Source: JBHJGU01 sp050331475 (GTDB lineage Bacteria > Pseudomonadota > Alphaproteobacteria > Caulobacterales > Maricaulaceae). Taken from it: 24,336 nucleotides of DNA. The stretch is from NCBI GenBank assembly GCA_050331475.1, contig JBHJGU010000036.1:1-24336 (forward strand). Reading direction: 5' to 3'. Below are positions 23,607 through 24,336 of this stretch, piece after piece. The notes beneath the pieces were generated by a model. It searched no databases and was not told where the DNA came from. It saw nothing but the letters and a program-made list of their open reading frames with translations. Position 1 is the stretch's first letter; every line of letters begins with the position of its first letter. A program made the position numbers and the translations under genes.

Positions 23607-24008
23607 ATGACCGCCTCAGACCGCGACACCACCGACCAACTCATTCCGAAATGGGATGCGAACGGGTTGATCACCGCCGTGGTGATCGACGTCGATAATA
23701 ATGACGTGCTCATGGTTGCGCATATGAACGCCGAAGCGCTGGACAAGACGCTGGCGACGGGCCGGGCGCATTACTGGTCGCGCTCGCGTCAAAACCTGTG
23801 GCGCAAGGGCGATACGTCGGGGCATATCCAAGAGGTGCGCGAGGTGCGCATTGACTGCGACCAAGACGCGGTGGTGCTGAGGGTCGACCAAACCGGCGCC
23901 GCGTGCCACACGGGCGTTCGATCGTGCTTTTATCGGCGTATAGTCGCCGAACCGGGGGGCGCCGTTCGGCTGGTGCGCGACCGCACGGGGTGCTGTGACA
24001 CCCGCTAG
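23607..24008 (+). CDS. hisI: Phosphoribosyl-AMP cyclohydrolase
   Basis: This 133-residue monofunctional HisI opens the adenine ring of phosphoribosyl-AMP in histidine synthesis, in the cytoplasm. The metal site is complete: Mg-binding Asp83, Asp85 and Asp87 (DCDQD), and Zn-binding Cys84, Cys100 and Cys107 (CHTGVRSCFYR). WSRSRQNLWRKGDTSGH (57-73) is the usual core. There is no fused HisE domain, as is common in Alphaproteobacteria; hisE and other his genes are not in the window. AGGAACACC precedes the ATG. The stop is only about 50 bp from the CRISPR array, with a small palindrome between. Confidence 0.96.
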   Translation: MTASDRDTTDQLIPKWDANGLITAVVIDVDNNDVLMVAHMNAEALDKTLATGRAHYWSRSRQNLWRKGDTSGHIQEVREVRIDCDQDAVVLRVDQTGAACHTGVRSCFYRRIVAEPGGAVRLVRDRTGCCDTR

Positions 24009-24035
24009 GATGGGAGCCCAAACACGGTATTGAAT

Positions 24036-24049
24036 CGCTTTGCAAAGCG
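24036..24049 (+). terminator. Palindrome after hisI, possible weak terminator
   Basis: CGCTTTGCAAAGCG is a perfect 14-bp palindrome followed by CCCTTTT, between the hisI stop and the first CRISPR repeat. The stem would be only about 5 bp with a 4-nt loop, so termination is uncertain. Confidence 0.33.
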
Positions 24050-24059
24050 CCCTTTTCCG

Positions 24060-24336
24060 GGTTCGGCTGGACCCCGGTTTCTGAACAGCTATACTGTTTT
24101 TTCCGGCGATGACTTCTAGCACGTAGTTGCGGCTGGACCTCGGTTTATGAACAGCTATACTTTCTCGGCCCGCGGGCTAGGCTCGGCCGAGGTTGCGGCT
24201 GGACCCCGGTTTCTGAACAGCTATACTGCATGTCAGGAATAGCAAAACGCGGAACTGGTTGCGGCTGGCCCTCGGTTGCTGAACAGCTATACTCATACAC
24301 AACAAAGGCCCAGTCGTCGCGTGGTGGCGGGGGGCG
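24060..24336 (+). CRISPR. CRISPR array (at least 4 repeats), type II-C-like repeat, continues past the window
   Basis: Four repeats occupy 24060-24095, 24126-24161, 24192-24227 and 24258-24293. The consensus is 36 bp, beginning GTTGCGGCTGGACC and ending TGAACAGCTATACT. Spacers at 24096-24125, 24162-24191 and 24228-24257 are each exactly 30 bp and unrelated. After a fourth 30-bp spacer, the last 13 bases (from 24324) match the repeat start only partly. Repeats vary: the first is imperfect at its 5' end, the second has two changes and the fourth has three. A 36-bp GTTG-start repeat ending in a TATACT-like box with 30-bp spacers is the pattern of type II-C systems such as Neisseria Cas9. No cas gene is visible, so subtype is inferred from the repeat. 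Confidence 0.93.
24200..24227 (+). promoter_or_regulatory. Putative promoter inside the CRISPR repeat (shown for repeat 3)
   Basis: Within the repeat, TGGACC (24200-24205) and TATACT (24222-24227) resemble -35 and -10 boxes spaced by 16 bp. The TATACT is preserved in all four repeats; TGGACC is kept in the first three and is TGGCCC in the fourth. Neisseria type II-C repeats are known to carry such promoters, each driving the crRNA of the next spacer. Confidence 0.5.

Noticed and set aside
24324..24336. Start of a fifth CRISPR repeat
   Set aside because: The position is right for a 30-bp spacer, but only about 8 of 13 bases match the repeat start, so it is not counted; it could be a degenerate repeat cut by the window edge.

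Overview
The window is GC-rich chromosomal DNA of an alphaproteobacterium. The pointers are a PhaR/PhaA/PhaB polyhydroxybutyrate (PHB) locus, an alphaproteobacterial-type Fe-S scaffold next to yidD, and a secreted protein resembling DUF4908, a family I associate with Caulobacterales and Maricaulales relatives. Order-level placement is an inference; I recognise no specific species.

Layout. 1-141: tail of an unidentified gene. 321-4744: two exported prolyl-oligopeptidase-fold (S9) proteins in tandem. The first is an intact DPP-IV-like enzyme. The second is a lipoprotein that appears to have lost all three catalytic residues. 4791-6167: a DUF1993 protein and a secreted hypothetical (reverse strand). 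6243-9318: PHB metabolism, with phaB and phaA on the reverse strand, phaR divergent from phaA, a 62-residue two-helix membrane protein divergent from phaB, and TTGC/GCAA dyads in both divergent gaps as candidate PhaR operators. 9492-10323: two small hypotheticals. 10418-12933: a divergent pair, a DPM1/ArnC-like GT2 transferase and an ArnT-like GT-C transferase, which could make and use a polyprenyl-phosphate sugar. 12930-13763: an IclR-family regulator.

13837-21124 is one long reverse-strand block: cysS, a methyltransferase, an Fe-S scaffold, yidD, thrS, an O-antigen ligase/polymerase-like membrane protein and a rhamnosyltransferase-like GT2. The ligase-like gene stops at an in-frame TAG. A homologous-looking 39-codon tail, including a membrane helix, continues in the same frame and ends in a GTGA overlap with the next gene. 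This is either a recent nonsense mutation or a recoded stop.

21326-24008: folE with a strongly folded 3' region ending in a UUCG-loop terminator, an AT-rich gap, an unrecognised 125-residue protein, a convergent LuxR-type quorum-sensing regulator with no luxI in view, and hisI. Two 20-bp dyads sharing the half-site TGTCYC lie upstream of the unknown gene and of luxR, and are candidate LuxR boxes.

24060-end: the edge of a CRISPR array with 36-bp repeats and 30-bp spacers, immediately after hisI. The repeat resembles type II-C repeats. Each repeat carries a -10-like TATACT at its 3' end and a -35-like TGGACC 16 bp upstream, suggesting a promoter inside every repeat. No cas gene or tracrRNA anti-repeat was seen here, so both should lie beyond the right edge if the system is complete.
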